The position numbers and the translations under genes are program-made. From Scortum barcoo (lineage: Eukaryota > Chordata > Actinopteri > Centrarchiformes > Terapontidae), in the NCBI GenBank assembly GCA_023238725.1, contig CM041544.1:5538001-5602000 (forward strand): a DNA stretch of 64,000 bases, read 5' to 3'. Under the pieces are notes generated by a model. That model was given only the letters and a program-made list of their open reading frames with translations, made no database searches and had not been told where the DNA came from. Shown piece after piece: positions 1 to 14,200 of the stretch. Numbering within the stretch: position 1 is the first letter of the stretch; each line of letters opens with the position of its first letter.

Positions 1-720
1 CATCTCAGTACCTAATGACAGTCAGGCAACCTCTGGCGAGCACATGGAGGGCTGTGCGGCCCCCCAAAGAAATGCCACCCCACACCATTACTGACCCACT
101 GCCAAACCGGTCATGCTGGAGGATGTTGCAGGCAGCAGAACGTTCTCCACGGCGTCTCCAGACTCTGTCACGTCTGTCACATGTGCTCAGTGTGAACCTG
201 CTTTCATCTGTGAAGAGCACAGGGCACCAGTGGCGAATTTGCCAATCTTGGTGTTCTCTGCATCCTGCACGGTGTTGGGCTGTAAGCACAACCCCCACCT
301 GTGGACGTCAGGCCCTCATACCACCCCCTGATGGAGTCTGTTTCTGACCGTTTGAGCAGACACATGCACATTTTGTGGCCTTGCTGGAGGTCATTTTGCA
401 GGGCTCTGGCAGTGCTCCTCCTGTTCCTCCTTGCACAAAGGCGGAGGTAGCGGTCCTGCTGCTGGGTTGTTGCCCTCCTACAGCCTCCTCCACGTCTCCT
501 GATGTACTGGCCTGTCTCCTGGTAGCGCCTCCATGCTCTGGACACTACGCTGACAGACACAGCAAACCTTCTTGCCACAGCTCTAACATTGATGTGCCAT
601 CCTGGATGAGCTGCACTACCTGAGCCACTTGTGTGGGTTGTAGACTCCGAAAATGAAAGTGTGATTGACTTGGAGTTACATTGTGTTGTTTAAGTGTTCC
701 CTTTATTTTTTTGAGCAGTG
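1..720 (-). mobile_element. Tc1-like DNA transposon remnant, cut by the window edge
   Basis: On the minus strand, one frame (about 578-390) encodes a paired-type helix-turn-helix segment with RRFAVSVSVVSRAWRRY. Another frame (about 298-5) encodes the start of the DDE catalytic domain with LFTDESRF and SGSVMVWGGIS, both typical of Tc1/mariner transposases. The two parts lie in different frames, so the gene is broken. The right terminal inverted repeat ends at 720 (read on the minus strand it starts CACTGCTCAAAAAAATAAAG) and is followed by a TA at 721-722, the usual Tc1 target duplication. The other end lies outside the window. It is a dead copy. The family assignment is strong; the subfamily is not determined. 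Confidence 0.9.
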
Positions 721-722
721 TA

Positions 723-2180
723 TATTATATAGTTATACAACACTGCATGCAATTTAACTCCTCCCTTTGTGCAACATTAAACTGGCATAAACTATAGTTA
801 ACTGGTTAGTACTGTACTTGTACTAAAGTCATAGATCTCTAGAATGAATGTAATAACTGTAATAACTGTAATATCTCTAGAATGTAATAACTTAAACTTA
901 ACTTATCCATAAAACTAATACTGCACAGTTCCTGTAATTTAGTAGCTGAATAAAAAATACTATTATTATTACTACCGTGTTTGTTTGACCTTTTTACTCT
1001 CTCTCTCATGTTCTTTGTTTTATTCCTAACTGTCTGTATTTTATCACTTAGACAGATGCCAAAGAGTGTAATGCAGTGCCACGACTATACTGTCCTGTTG
1101 TTTGAAAAGTCTTTGTTCAAAAAGGCAATGCCTTTTTAATTTAGCTAAAAAAGATGCTTCTTTAAGAAATATAGTAAAACATGAGTTGGAGAAGTTGGAT
1201 ATTAAACATGATTTTGAGAAATATATAAGGAAACTAGTTACCATTTGTTGTCTTATTGCAAATGAACAAAATCTGCTGGATCAATGCTGAACATTTTATT
1301 TTAAAAAAGGGAAGAAAGACTGACTGAATGATACATCTATATAAGATGAAACTATGTTTTCTTTGCTTTAAAAGCAACAAGATAGACAAAGCTTTGACTT
1401 CTTTGTATTAGTATTGGGTATTCCACATTCTTCATGGATTGAAAGGAATTAAACTAACTTTGGACTCTTCAACCAAGAAGTATTTCAACATGGAATCACA
1501 GTTAAAGAGATAAATAAAACATGAGAAGGGTTTTATAGTTTAGTCAAATAAAATATGAACACATTCAGACTATATTTATCTATTTTATCTCTTCTTATTT
1601 GCATATATACTGTATGCAGCCCTTTTACTGCTCCATTAATAATGAAACTGATGATAACATAAACTTTGTTCTGCACACATGCCCTTTGTGCTGGAGGACT
1701 TATGTAGTGGCCGATATTGGTGTCATCATACAGCCACTAGATGGCGACACATTTCTACACTTGTACATTTCACTGACTTTCACTACCTGTCACGTCAGAC
1801 AGGCAGTGATCCACTACATTGTTCCTCTTATTACTTAACAGTTGCACATGACCCCTTGAACATTAACTAAGCTGTAATAACCTCATGTTTTCTCCCATTA
1901 ATATCGACTCGACACTTATCATTTTTGGGAGATTGTTCAATTGTTAAACTAGGTTGTTGTACAGACTTTTGACCTTTAACACCTGTTTTGCACCTGCAAG
2001 CATAATATCCAACAGACAGGTAGAGATTTTTTCTGCAATTCAACACCAGCTTCTTTGTATTCCACCCAAATGAGTTGTCTAAGCTTCAGTATCTTGTTTA
2101 GGCCCTTTGGCACCAGAGCAGTGTGTGGAGTTCTCACTTATCTCTCGACTGTTTGCTTTGAAAAGGGGAACTGATTTCGA
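723..2180. other. 5' flank of kmo, no gene seen
   Basis: AT-rich sequence between the Tc1 remnant and the first kmo exon. The short open frames have no recognisable domain. The only item singled out is a CTCF-like motif, listed separately. The kmo 5' UTR and promoter must lie near the end of this stretch or just after it, but I see no convincing TATA box or CpG island that fixes the transcription start. Confidence 0.5.
1734..1748 (+). promoter_or_regulatory. CTCF-like motif upstream of kmo
   Basis: CCACTAGATGGCGAC matches the CTCF core consensus CCASYAGRKGGCRSY at 14 of 15 positions. It lies about 540 bp upstream of the kmo start codon. The match is by eye; occupancy is unknown, and such sites are sometimes spread by repeats. 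Confidence 0.35.
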
Positions 2181-2288
2181 GAGTGACATTCATGGGATTC
2201 GCTGTGCTCCTCCTCTTTAAATCTTTACCCACCACTTCTGTCGATCACTTTGAACTGGACATTGAGGCAGTCAGACCACCAGGAAACA

Positions 2289-5200
2289 ATGGGGGAATCA
2301 ACCAACAGGTCAACCAAGAAGAAAGTTGTAGCAGTGGTAGGCGGTGGTTTGGTAAGAAAGGAAAATGAAAGTGAATTAGTCATTGTACAGTACCTCTTGT
2401 CTTTTGATCTCTTGACTGCATTTTGACCTCTACTAAGGCAACTGTAATGGAAATGGAAAGGAGGACTTTTTGTATATTGTTGTCAAATATGAATTTTCAC
2501 ATAAAAGTGTAGAATAAAGTAAGGATCACAAAGTTGTGTTTATCTATGCAGTCTATATAGTGTAAAAATTGGTGAAAGATCATTATTTACATATGGTTGT
2601 GTAAAGAGCAGTGATTTTGGCAGGATTTTCAAAGAACTGTCCTTATTCCCCTTCATCCTTTAGGTTGGAGCACTGAATGCCTGCTACTTTGCCAAAAGGG
2701 GCTTTGATGTGGAGGTCTTTGAAACTCGGGAAGGTAGTATTAAAAAGCTCTTTAAAAACAATTTAATTAAGTAAACACATCACTCTTCAATCTGAGGAGT
2801 AGACCCAAAATGTCAAAATTACAATATACCTGAACAGTATATCCACATGGATGAAGAGAAGCATTGTTTTTTCAACGGAAGACAAAATAATTACCAGGTT
2901 GAAACACTGTGTCTTTTGGTCAGACATCCGTAAAGCCAAAGTTGTGAAGGGGAGAAGCATCAACCTGGCTTTATCTCACAGGGGCCGGCAAGCACTGAAG
3001 CATGTTGGAATGGAGGATAAGGTATGCTGATCAAATACATTCACTGTTAATATATTAAAGTCTAAATGAGCCTCACTTTGCCTGGTTATTGGTTTAAAAG
3101 TGATGTGTGACCAGAAACAAATTAGTTGCAGAACTTGTGAAGGTCATCCATTATTCCTGCACTATGTTCACACATCATAGACTGAAGTGGAGGCAAGTGG
3201 GTGGAAAGCCTCCATTTTTTGTTTAGCTGGTTTTCTAATAATGAAAATTAAATTGTGCCAGGCCCAGGGAATCTGTCCACCACGCTTTACTTTTCTTGTA
3301 TTTGACTCAAGATGTTTTATTCTGGCATCTGAGGTCAGCAGTCTTTTTTGTTAGTCCACATTTGCTGCACTGAGCATGTTATGCACGCTCGAGAAGTCTA
3401 CATCAGACCCTTTTTTGTACACTTGCATGACTTTTCAGCATGACAAAGCAAGGCCTGATTACAAGGTTTTCATGTATACTTTCAAGGACAGATAGTGGGT
3501 GACCACACAGAGTCACCCAGGGCTCCTGTCCATGGCATTATAGCCTGTTTCCACTAAACCACTTATACACTGAGACTGAAAATATGGACTTGGCCAGTGC
3601 AAAGTGTAATACTAGACTGACCAATTTATCCCAAATGTCAATAAATGTCAGAATTTAACAATGATTTTTCTTAAGATTGTCTCCAAGGGGATTGCCATGC
3701 ATGCAAGAATGATCCATTCCCTGAGTGGGAAACAGTCCCCGATCCCTTACGGCAGGAAAGGCCAGGTAAGGTGGCCATTCTTTGTCATTTATTTTATCAT
3801 GAAACATGCAGAGCCAGGATAAACTGACACTACCCCCTTGCTAGTTGTCATTTACCAAACAACTGTACATTTCTTATATTTCTGTGATTTAAAAACCATG
3901 CTAATGATGGGCTAGGAAGATATCCTACAACACAGCACTCAATAAGACATTTGAACCTGTATCAAACTACTACATACCTCAATTAACCACATAACTCTGT
4001 AATAACCTATTAGTAAGTTTTTCTAACATTTCTAACAGATTGGGTTAGATTTGCATAGTTATGCAGTGTTAATATATCTTGTTACATTGATACATTGATA
4101 CATTGATAGATGACTTCATTAAGGGACCTGTTATCTATCTACTTTGTATAGAACTGTATGTGTTCACAAGCACACACAAACAGAAACACAAAGAAACTGC
4201 AGAGTGTGTGTACATAGATCTGTTGGTAACATATTAACAGAAGGTCAACAAAAATTAGGTTTGTACGTCTTTATGAAACATGTGTGTTGTTTATTGTTTG
4301 TATGTGTGAAAATCATTGTTTTGATTACACTCCTGCCTGTTTGGCAGTGATACTCAATCCCACGGTGACTTGGGATATGGGTAATTAAAACAAAAATACA
4401 CAAGAAAGGCAGTGAAAGCATGTAGAGTCATGGATGTTGGGAGGCAGAGTGTAAACCCCAGAGGATTCCTGTTCCCATTTTAAATTAACAGTGTTTCAGT
4501 TCTGTCTGTGGAGCTGTAGTACCTGTGGAATTGCACTTCAATACAGATTGTTCTCCTTTCAGTACATCCTGTCAGTAGACCGAGCCAATCTGAACAAAGA
4601 GCTGCTAACAGGTAAGACCATTAACAGTGTCTTTCTAGAATTAGAAGCTGCCTTGGAGCATGAACAGTGAACACAGTGTTATAAGAGGTGTGCTGAAATA
4701 ATGGTTTAATTAGCAGCTTTATCAATCAACATTCAAATGATCCACCCTGTCATCAGTTTAATGTAAAGGAAGCACAGAGGTGAAATATATATAAGGAGAA
4801 TGTGTTAAATGTTGCTGCCCTCTAACGGCACTGTAATAAATGTATAATCTCTATCTTCATCTCTCATGCACAAAAATTTTAATCAGTTTAATAAACTATC
4901 AAACACAGTTAAAACAGCCAATTTTAAGGTACTGAGAAGATTTCATTTTTAATTTATGAGGTAACAAAAACAATTTTCCTCTTGTGATGTGACCATGATA
5001 GATAATGTTAAAAAAAACCCTCATACAACCCCCAGAATATCTAACAGTCTCTCTCTATATCTTTTATTTACATTCACACCAGCTGTCTAGATTAATTAAT
5101 TAATTAAGCAAACTTATTTACATAAAACACATGAACTAATAGGAATTAATTAATCCACATTTCCTTCAATGTTATCTTGCATATTATAACAACTGTGGGA

Positions 5201-8200
5201 TAAAAGAAATGCTAAAGTTTATCAGAAGCACCAGTCAAAGGATAACTATAATCTATATCAGTATATGTACTGCTGGCCACTTTATTTGATGTTTGATGTT
5301 TGATAATGTTTGTTAAAGTTTTTTTGTTGCTAATGAATGCAACTTTTTATTCCTATGAGAAGGAATATGTTATTAATTTTTTTCAGAAGTTACACAGTAT
5401 TGCTTAAAAAACAGCATATTATACAGTATATTACCTCATATTCCTGAAGTGTATGTAGGCCTCAATCAAGTTATAAGTCTTCACCCTCAATTCATTGTTA
5501 ATTCATTAAGCTCCAGTTTAAAAGACACACTGTTTCTTCCCACCAATTGCCCTTAATTATGCTTTTTGCTGGTGAGCCGAGCCCCATCCACTGCAGATAC
5601 TCCCTGTGTGTTAGCTTCATGTGACACTTTAAACCGCATGAGTACTTCAGGGGATGTCGAGGGATGTGTTCGTCTTTTCTGGCTAAAAGGATTTTGCCTA
5701 ATATTTAATGAAGCACGTCAGTGTACGCTCAGAGACAATGTGTGACAGCACGGGTCTGTGTTTAATTGTGTGTAATGAAAAAGAGGCCAATTGTTAAAGC
5801 AAGCCCCCTCTTATCAAGGCCAATCCAGACTCTTGGAATGAACAGTGAGAAAAAGGGATTTTGGCGAATGCGACAACCTAAACACCCATTTTCACAAAAC
5901 CAGATCCACTGACTGCTGCGGTGTGTCGTTCATGTGACTCGCGCTGATCGGCGCGAGGTCATTCCCCTTCAGCGACTGTTTGCTGACGGCCTGTGTCCTC
6001 ATGCATTTTATTAGATGAGTTAAGGCTTTGTGTGTGTTTTAACGAGAGGCTGCCTATCACATTAAACAGTTTGGTGTTATGCCAGGTCTTGCATGTGTGA
6101 TATAAGTGCCTTTTGTAATGTTTCACTCCCACAGCGGCAGAGACGTATCCAAACACAAAGTTGAACTTTGACCACAAACTGCAGGACTGGAGTGCTGAAA
6201 CTGGGGAAATGACCTTTGTCAGGTAAATAGTTACCGATCATACACACATGCACCCCCATACTCACAGCACACACTCTCTCTCTCTTGCACATGTAATGTA
6301 TGGAGGGAAATCTAGGGGGAGGATCTGCTCATTTGCATTCTTTGTTTTAACTGTGGCTTTATTGATCCTGCTCCCTCTGTGCTCCTACATGTAAACACAG
6401 AAGTGACCTTGTTACATGTTAACTGCCAGAGATCTGGGATGGCGATAAACATGCTGTCTGTGCGTGACTTTTTTGTAGCTCTGTAATAAGTGGTTGTCCT
6501 TAAGGAAATGTGACACACAATTTACAACCCAATTAATACCGCAACACCGCCAGGTCTCTTTAGTTGTAGGAATTAGTGTACCCATGCTGAGAATTATTAA
6601 CACAGTATGCAGAGGCACACATTCTGTTTAATTTGATCTCAGAGTTTTTTAATTGAATTCAACCTTATCTAAAATGTGTAAGAAATCCATTTCACGTGTA
6701 TGTTGTCATTTCTACTAATTTATTCATTTTTGTGCCTGGTGGTCCAACATATGCCGAGTTAAAAATGTGGATTAGAATGAGTCACTGTGCGTTGTTTTGC
6801 CAGGGTGTGCAAACATGTTTCTTTGCTTTAATTAAATCAAGTTTTATGTAAATGCTGTGGGTGTGCCCTGAATCCAGAAGTCACCCTGCCATGCACCTTA
6901 CGCATCCAGGACGCAGCCTTCCTGCTACCCTGTGGCAGAACTGTGACAGCTCATGTTTGCTCTCTCCGGCTTGCATAATTAAATGTACGCGGAGAGCCTG
7001 ATGCCACTCCGATAACTGGTTTCCTCCCATACTGACCAGGAAATATTCAGAGATAGCCATCGGAATGAAATAGATGCACATGACTCGCCTTCTCCTTATA
7101 GTCTGGTCTATAATTGTGTTGTAACCTAGCTTATTGTACCATATCTAATAACATGTTAATGAGGGCTTATAATGTCACTGAACACCAGTCAATATTGTAA
7201 TTTGATTTGTTTTTGAGATACCATAGGGGACATCACATGGTGCACACACAGCAAAAGGATTGTCAAAGAGCCTCACCAAGTTAGGAAACCACAAATTATA
7301 CACACACAGATTTACTATACCCTGGTTAATTACAGATTAATTGGTCGCTGTCATTTCTATGTGAGATAAAGAAGGTCTAATAATATTATATATAATAATA
7401 GGTGGACTAATAATATCTTTTGTCTGGTGATGCACAGGCTCATTTAAGATATAACCCGTAATGCAATAACATATACACTAATGACCGTTGGGTCAAGGGG
7501 AATGAAATGAATTACACTTTGCAGCAGTGTTGATTGGAATTGTGTTTAAAGCAATGTGGTATCATTATGTCCTCTGCAGGGATCATTAAATGTGACGACA
7601 GAGTGCCAAGAATATATTCAGATGTACTTAACATTGAGTTTAACAGGTGCACCAGCATTTGACCTCGGCCCATTCATGTGTGCTGTCCCGTGAACAGATT
7701 CAGATCTCTCAGCCAACACTTATCTTCCCGTGTAACTCCAGGGTCTATGACAGGAGGCTTCTCCATGTGGCACATCAGGCAGGGATGTCCAGGAATGTTG
7801 GGAATATTGCATGCTGCTTTTTGGAACAGCTTTTAAAGGCAATGAGCACATAACTTAAAACTTTAAGTTTAAGTGGCCCTGTGCCATATAAATCTCCAGA
7901 TCTTGTGAAAAAGGGATTAAAATACTTTAGTTGTTTAACTTTCAGTTGTAAAACATGAAATTAGAAAAAAATCAATGACCTAATTTTCCAGTGTACTAGT
8001 GAGAAAGCAAGTAAACTCCAGCAGAGGAAGAGATACTCCCAAAGTGTGCATGATGAAAAGGCCAAGTGTGAGAAAGAAAAGCTCCCATGCAGCTCTCAGT
8101 CTGCATTAGGCTTGTGTCTGAATCAGACCTGCAGCATGAAGCCTGAGGGCCCCATACTTTTTTCAGGCTCAGCATACACAAAGGAACACTTTTTACACCC

Positions 8201-11200
8201 CTGAGTGTCAGCCTGGGTGACAGGTGTGGAGAGGTACCTTGCTTCTAGGAAGTCTGATGAAGCTCTCCGACGTAAAAGTTGCCTCTGCTCATTAAATTAT
8301 TTAACAAGTAGACTGCTTACTTGTACTTTTTTGTAATGTTAAGGACTCTCCAGTGAAGCATGAAAATGTTTAGCCTGTCAAGTCATAAACAAGTAAAGCG
8401 TAGTTATTATCTTATTATACGTATGGATGTCAGTATACTGTTCTCTTAGGTTAATTTGTAATGTTACCGGTGTGTCTCTCAGGTCAGATGGGTCCGAGGA
8501 GCAGATCAAGGCAGACCTGATTGTGGGCTGTGATGGAGCGTTCTCTGCCATCCGCAAGCAATTCCTCCGTCGCAGCCGCTTCAACTACAGCCAGACCTAC
8601 ATCCCCCATGGCTACATGGAGCTCACCATGCCACCCATCAACGGAGAGGTCAGTACACTCTGCTGTACCCTCCTTACATCGGAGCCTCTCTTCGTACTAG
8701 ACCTGCCATCTTCAGGTACCAATGTAGATGTCTTCTTCTTGTTTATTTCATTTTGTTTGTCCCACTTTCATCATCATCATCCCCAGTTTGCCATGAAGCC
8801 CGGATATCTGCACATCTGGCCACGGAACACATTCATGATGATCGCCCTGCCCAACTTGGTGAGTGTATATTTGTGAGGTTATAAGCGCACATTTTTTCGG
8901 CAATCCCCTAGCTGTTACAAACAGACTGAAGCATAATCACTTCAGAAAAATTCGAGGCCTGATTAACCTCTGGGATGTCCTCATAGAGTTAATTAGCCTT
9001 GTTTACGGACGCTTCATAGCCGAGAGAGGTTGAGTCAACAAAAGTCTTACCTACTTTTCACACGGCAGTAGTGTCCTCCTTCTCATCAGTCTCTCTGTCT
9101 GTTTTCCACACGTCTCTCCTGTACCTCTTAACCCTACAATGATTTTTCTGCATGGCTGACTCAGCACAGCACTCACTTCAGTGAGACCAGGTTCAGGCAG
9201 CTGACTTTGGAGACTGTTTGCTCTGTCACTCAACGCCCAAGTTCCCAGGAACACATTAGGGCTGAGAAAACAAAAACACATCCCTGCTGCTGAGAGTACC
9301 ATGGTAACAGTGACAGCACTAAAAGGTCCTGGGAGAGGACTTTGTAATCTTGACAGATAGCACCTGCTCTGTGGGGCACATAATGGCACACCCACAACCC
9401 CAGCACACTTTCATCCATCACTTTGGCTTTATGTTTGCATTAAGGGTGGGACATCCTACAGTAATGAAATAATTGAACATTTAACATGTGAAATTTCACA
9501 GTATCCCACAAGGTGCAGTATTCATGAAAGGATGCTACTTTATTTGTGATTTATTCATTCTTGTGAACACATTTTTTTCTAAATGCAAAATATGAACTAT
9601 TCATGAAACCTTTGATCATGTGTTGTGTTGTGCAATTATTGTTTTCCTAATACAAAACTATTAGCAACTATTATTACTATTTTTGATGATTAGATTGTTG
9701 CGTTTATGTCTGACATAGAGACACCATATTTCAGGTTCCCATTGTGTACTTTTCTATATGTTATATGCGTATTATTTTCAGCAAGGCCCATGGAAATCCT
9801 TTATTTGTTAGTCCATCTGTTGACAATTTGGTCCGTCACTCTGTTCCCCACTTTGGTCTGGACTGAGGTATCTCAACAATGATCAAATAGATTGATATTA
9901 AATTTCAATTTTGTACATGAGAATGAAGCCTGATAACTTTGGTGATCTTGGTTAAACCTTTCACTTCTGCAATCAAATATGTCTCATAAATATTGAATAT
10001 TACATCATTACATCATTACTCATAACTTTAACTTTATTACTATGCTCCACAAAAAAATGAGCCATGAGACAAAAAAAGAGAAGTTACACACTCTCCAACT
10101 CCTGAATGTATGCTTACCAGTAGCTAATATTAGCAAGCCAGCCAAGAACACGCAACATCTGAGCAAGACTTTGGAGTTACAGGGAGTTTGGGACTAGCTG
10201 TTTTTACTGATGCATATATTATAAAGATTTTGCATAACACAGGCAGTTCTACACTGTGCCTTTTTCCCATTGCTGGAGCAGTGGGTGGTTATAATCTTGT
10301 CATAATCTTGTAAAGCTACAACTGTATGTCTTGGTGTAAATAACCATGACTGGATTCAACCTGACCAGACAGGTGTCACAATGGGTTTGACGGATCACAT
10401 GACTGGACACTGTTTGTTTTCCAATTTAGGACAAGACATTCACCTGTACCCTCTTCATGCCCTTTGAAGAGTTTGAGAAGATCACCACAGGAGATGAAGT
10501 CATCGACTTCTTCCAGCAATACTTCCCCGACGCCATCCCGCTAATAGGGGTGTAAGTGGTTTTTTCACCTCTACCTGTCTCTCCCTCCACCTTCTGTCAT
10601 CAGTGCCTTCCCCTTCCTCTCCCCGTTCTGTGTTTATCTCTTCATCCAACCTGCTAAGCCATCCTCTGAAACACTTTTGTTTCCCATCATCCCGGCACCT
10701 CTAGGTGCATTCGCAGCCATGATCTGCCATGTGTAAAATTGCAGACTTGCAGTTACATGGCTTTGTGCGCTGAGGTTTTAATTTGAGGTGAAGTGTATGT
10801 TGTGTTTGTACGGAGAAATAGCGGAGGCATGAGCTGTTCAAACGCTTAAGGCCTTCAGTCACTCACTTCCTCTCCGGGTTGACTTTATTTGGACTGCTCA
10901 GGCTTAAATAACCGAACGTATGCTTTTGTTCCTCTGTTTGGCAGTTTAACTTCACCAGGGCAGACAGAGCATGGTTGTTTTGGCTCACTCGGATGTGACA
11001 GATGCTTTTGTAACAAGCAAATAATAGAGTCTGTTGTTTAGAAAGATACAACTGTCAAAATGAATATCTCAAAATTGTTTGTTTGTAATTGTTTTATTTC
11101 CATGTGTGCCTCACAGTGATGCTCTCAAGAGGGATTATTTCCGATTGCCTGGGCAAGCCATGGTGTCTGTCAAGTGCTCCCCATATCACATTGACGACAG

Positions 11201-14200
11201 ATGCGTCCTCATGGGCGATGCAGCCCACGCCGTTGTGCCTTTCTACGGGCAGGGGATGAACGCTGTAAGTAACACTAAATGGAGGCGAAGAAAAGGCAGA
11301 GGAGAATTAAATGGAGACTCATTCATCCGTTCATGCTTTATAGGGCTTTGAGGACTGCATTGTCTTTGACGAAATAATGGAGCAGTTCAATGAGGATTTC
11401 AGTAAGTACTTTTGAAATGAACTGAGATTAAAGGGGACACGAAGAATGAACTGACAATTCATGGCCGTTTTCCTCTTCATATCCGCCCAGGTGCTGTCCT
11501 GCCCGAGTACAGCAGAGTGCGAGTCCCAGACGACCACGCGATTGCAGACCTGGCCATGTACAACTACATTGAAGTAATGCTTATTTAGTTACTCTAATTT
11601 AACCACATACTTCAAAATGCCATATACAACATTTGAAAGAGTAACCTGGAGTTAAAGAATTTACTAGAAATTGTTTAATCCTACTATTTCATAGAAAATT
11701 CAACACAAAAACACTGGGACAGCAGTGGGAGAAGTACAGTTGTGGTCAAATGTTTACATACACTTGTAAAGAACATAATGTCATGGCTCTCTTGAGTTTC
11801 CAGTTATTTCTAAAACTCTGATTTTTCTCTGATAGAGTGATTGGGACAGATACTTCTTTGTCACAAAAGAACATTCATGAATGTTTGGTTCTTTTATAAC
11901 TTTATTATGGGTTAACAGAAAAAGTGACCAAATCTGCTGGGTCAAAAATATACATACAGCAATGCTAATATTTGGTTACATGTCCCTTGGCCATTTCCAC
12001 TTCAATTAGGCACTTTTGGTAGCCATCCACAAGCTTCTGGCAAGCTTCTGGTTGAATCTTTGACCACTCCTCTTGACAGAATTGGTACAGTTCAGTTAAA
12101 TTTGTTGGCTTTCTGACATGGACTTGTTTCTTCAGCATTGTCCACATGTTCTCAATGGGTGTTTAAGTCAGGACTTTGGGAAGGCCATTCTAAAACCTTA
12201 ATTCTAGCCTGATTTAGCCATTCCATTACCACTTTTGATGTGTGTTTGGAGTCATTGTCCTGTTGGAACACCCAACTGCGCCCAAGACCCAACCTGCGGC
12301 CTGATGATTTTAGGTTATCTTGAAGAATTTGAAGGTAATCCTACTTCTTCATTATCCCATTTACCTCTCTGTAAAGCACCAGTTCCATTGGCAGCAAAAC
12401 AGCCCCACAGCATAATACTACCACCACCGTGCTTGACGGTAGGCATGGTGTTCTTGGGGTTAAAGGCCTCACCTTTTCTCCTCGAAACATATTGCTGGAC
12501 ACTGCCAAACAGCTCGATTTTTGTTTCGTCTGACCACAGAACTTTCCTCCAGAAGGTCTTATCTTTGTCCATGTGATCAGCAGCAAACTTCAGTCGAGCC
12601 TTAAGGTGCCACGATGCAAAACACACTTGACTGTGGACACAGACACCTGTGTTCCAGCAGCTTCTAATTCTTGGCACATCTGCTTTTTGGTGGTCCTCGG
12701 TTGACTCTTCACCCTCCTGAACAATTTTCTCTCAGCAGCAGGTGATAGCTTGCATTTTCTTCCTGATCGTGGCAGTGACAAAACAGTGCCATGCACTTTA
12801 GGCTTACAAACAATTGTTTGCACTGTTGCTCTTGGGACCTGCAGCTGCTTTGAAATGGCAGGAAATGACTTTCCTGACTTGTTCAAATCAATGATTCGCT
12901 TTTTCAGATCCATGCTGAGCTCCTTTGACTTTCCCATTGTAGCGTTTGTGGGCGTTTGTATCCAATGAGCTCTATTTAAATGGCCTTAGAGAAGTCACCA
13001 GCTGTAGTCACTCATAATCACTCACAAGAAGTTAAGAGGCCATGCTATGAAGCTCATTTCATTGACACAACTTTCTAAGTCACCAAAATTGCTAATTCAT
13101 GTTGCTGTATGTATATTTTTGACCCAGCAGATTTGGTCACATTTACAGTTGACCCATAATAAAGTCATAAAAGAACCAAACTTCATGAATGTTTTTTGTG
13201 ACAAAGGAGTATCTGTTCCAATCACTCCATCAGAGAAAAATCAGAGTTGTAGAAATAACTGGAAACTCAAGAGAGCCATGACATTATGTTCAAGTGTATG
13301 TAAACGTTTGACCAGAACTGTATATTTTAGTAGCAAAACCACAGTATAGCAATAGTCCATTACAAGTGAGATAATTGCATTTAAAATAAGCAATAATGTG
13401 TGTAATGGGAAAAGATGTTGAACCCACACAGAATTATCTAATATAATAATAATTCCCTTTTCTCCTCAGCTCCACAGTTCTTTGCTTTGGTTTATTGCTC
13501 TGTTTTGGTTTCTCTCTCAACACTCTTATCAGCGTTGTGGTTGGCAGCAGCAGGCAGCTGCTTTTAACAAATAAGGTCTAAAAGCCCACCATACACTACC
13601 TGCAAACAGACAGTTAGTGACTAGCTGGTGAATGTATCATTTTTAAAACATATATCAACCCAATTGGGCCAAGAGCGATTTATTTAACAACATTACAATA
13701 TAAAGTGACAGATGGTTCACTTTACCAACACAAGGACTGTTTTGTTTTGCAGATGCGAGCCCATGTCAACTCCAGGTGGTTCCTTTTCAGGAAACATGTT
13801 GATAACTTCCTCCACTTTTTCATGCCAAAGACAATAATTCCACTTTACACAATGGTAAGTGTTCTAATAAATAGAGAGATTACTGACAGTGTTTGGTATA
13901 CCACAAAATCTATGTCATTTGTCATCTACAGGTCACTTTCACTCGGACGAGGTACCATCATGCTCTGGAGCGCTGGCATTGGCAAGACAAAGTAAGACCC
14001 TTTGAGAAAATGTGTTTTCTCTTTCTCTTTCATTTCATCTTCACTGTATACAATTGACTTTTTGGGGGATATTTGATACCTTTGAATTCTTTTTGTATTG
14101 TAATTCGGGACTCTTTTGAAGTGGCAGTATTATTATCAGTGAGCATGAAAGGTGGATGTGACTCTCACTGGGTAAGTACTTCCCCTTTTAGAAACATTTG

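Noticed and set aside
8427..8876. 149-codon plus-strand open frame read as one protein
   Set aside because: It spans kmo exons 7 and 8 and reads through the short intron between them (8649-8786).
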